Below are positions 63,819-64,000 of a DNA stretch of 64,000 nucleotides, piece after piece. The stretch comes from JAOPZW01 sp963807305 (GTDB taxonomy: Bacteria > Actinomycetota > Thermoleophilia > Solirubrobacterales > Solirubrobacteraceae): NCBI GenBank assembly GCA_963807305.1, contig CAWEBN010000011.1, positions 62,001 through 126,000 on the forward strand, read 5' to 3'. A model generated the notes under the pieces. The model was given only the letters and a program-made list of their open reading frames with translations. It was not told the origin of the DNA and ran no database searches. Every line of letters starts with the position of its first letter. Positions within the stretch are counted from its first letter, which is position 1. A program made the position numbers and the translations under genes.

Positions 63819-64000
63819 ATGCGCGTTCTCATGACGACCAAGGCCGGGGCCGGCCACTTCGGCCCGCTGATCCCGTTCGCCCGCGCCTTCCAGCGCGCCG
63901 GCGCCGACATCCTCATCGCCGCTCCGCGCGAGGCCGCCCCGATGGTCCGGGCCGAGGGCCTGCCGCTGTGGGCCGTCGACGACCCGCCGGCGGCGGAGCG
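63819..64000 (+). CDS. Glycosyltransferase, N-terminal part (runs off the window)
   Basis: From ATG 63819 (GTG 63801 and ATG 63831 are in frame) about 60 residues are readable: MRVLMTTKAGAGHFGPLIPF then ARAFQRAGADILIAAPREAA. The pattern of a Gly-rich first loop, GHxxPLxxxA and a second strand matches GT1/MurG-like transferases that act on natural products or lipids. The rest lies beyond the edge, so the acceptor is unknown. Confidence 0.75.
   Translation, partial: MRVLMTTKAGAGHFGPLIPFARAFQRAGADILIAAPREAAPMVRAEGLPLWAVDDPPAAE

Overview
The window is about 70 percent or more G+C and densely coded, with many GTG and some TTG starts, four-base ATGA/GTGA gene overlaps and no insertion sequence, tRNA, rRNA or CRISPR array that I could see. 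The division and cell-wall (dcw) cluster lacks ftsA, MurE carries the meso-diaminopimelate signature DNPR, and the glycine cleavage P-protein is split into two subunits. Together with degenerate-Rho, Tad-pilus and thrombospondin-type-3 genes this suggests a Gram-positive soil actinomycete, most likely class Thermoleophilia (Solirubrobacterales/Conexibacter type). That placement is inference from gene content and style, not from a search.

Layout. 1-5.7 kb: truncated DHA2 efflux pump with divergent TetR regulator and operator, glycerol-3-phosphate dehydrogenase, a secreted repeat protein. 5.8-9.3 kb: RibD-like reductase overlapping a divergent dihydropteroate synthase, then a Rho paralogue lacking its motor loops. 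9.3-15.6 kb: secreted zinc metalloprotease with PKD domain, a one-chain response regulator/membrane histidine kinase followed by cpaB, and a secreted calcium-binding repeat protein. 15.6-21.3 kb: MarR regulator and divergent partner, two secreted proteins, and a diaminopropionate ammonia-lyase/M20 peptidase pair with a divergent LysR regulator. 21.4-27.7 kb: HypX (CO-forming hydrogenase maturation enzyme without any hydrogenase nearby), a MASE1 histidine kinase, an unknown protein, and a PadR/HAAS membrane pair. 27.7-30.7 kb: the motor and platform genes of a Tad pilus (cpaF-tadB-tadC) with a triplicated tadB start region. 30.7-34.2 kb: a TetR regulator sharing a near-perfect operator with the next gene, a MetE-like methyltransferase, then a lipoprotein.

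34.4-52.6 kb is the dcw cluster: mraZ-rsmH-ftsL-ftsI-murE-murF-mraY-murD-ftsW-murG-murC, tightly overlapped, then an interruption (PilZ protein, two reverse-strand genes, a TetR gene, and murB on the opposite strand), then ftsQ and ftsZ. ftsZ has its own terminator-insulated promoter and is followed by a 17-bp tandem repeat that copies its own stop codon region. 52.7-53.4 kb holds a small 44-residue gene and a deletion scar joining the 3' halves of an AraC regulator and a short-chain dehydrogenase. 53.4-57.8 kb is the glycine cleavage operon gcvT-gcvH-gcvPA-gcvPB. 57.8-64 kb: a structured leader, trpS, an MFS exporter, the condensin partners scpA-scpB, a phosphoribosyltransferase, and on the reverse strand rlmN with an alpha/beta hydrolase; a glycosyltransferase start runs off the right edge.

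The main work of the window is building and dividing the cell: precursor synthesis (Mur enzymes), lipid II assembly and polymerisation (MraY, MurG, FtsW, FtsI), the division ring (FtsZ, FtsQ, FtsL) and chromosome condensation (ScpAB). The most unusual items are the motor-less Rho paralogue, the regulator-kinase fusion, the tadB start triplication and the AraC/SDR scar.
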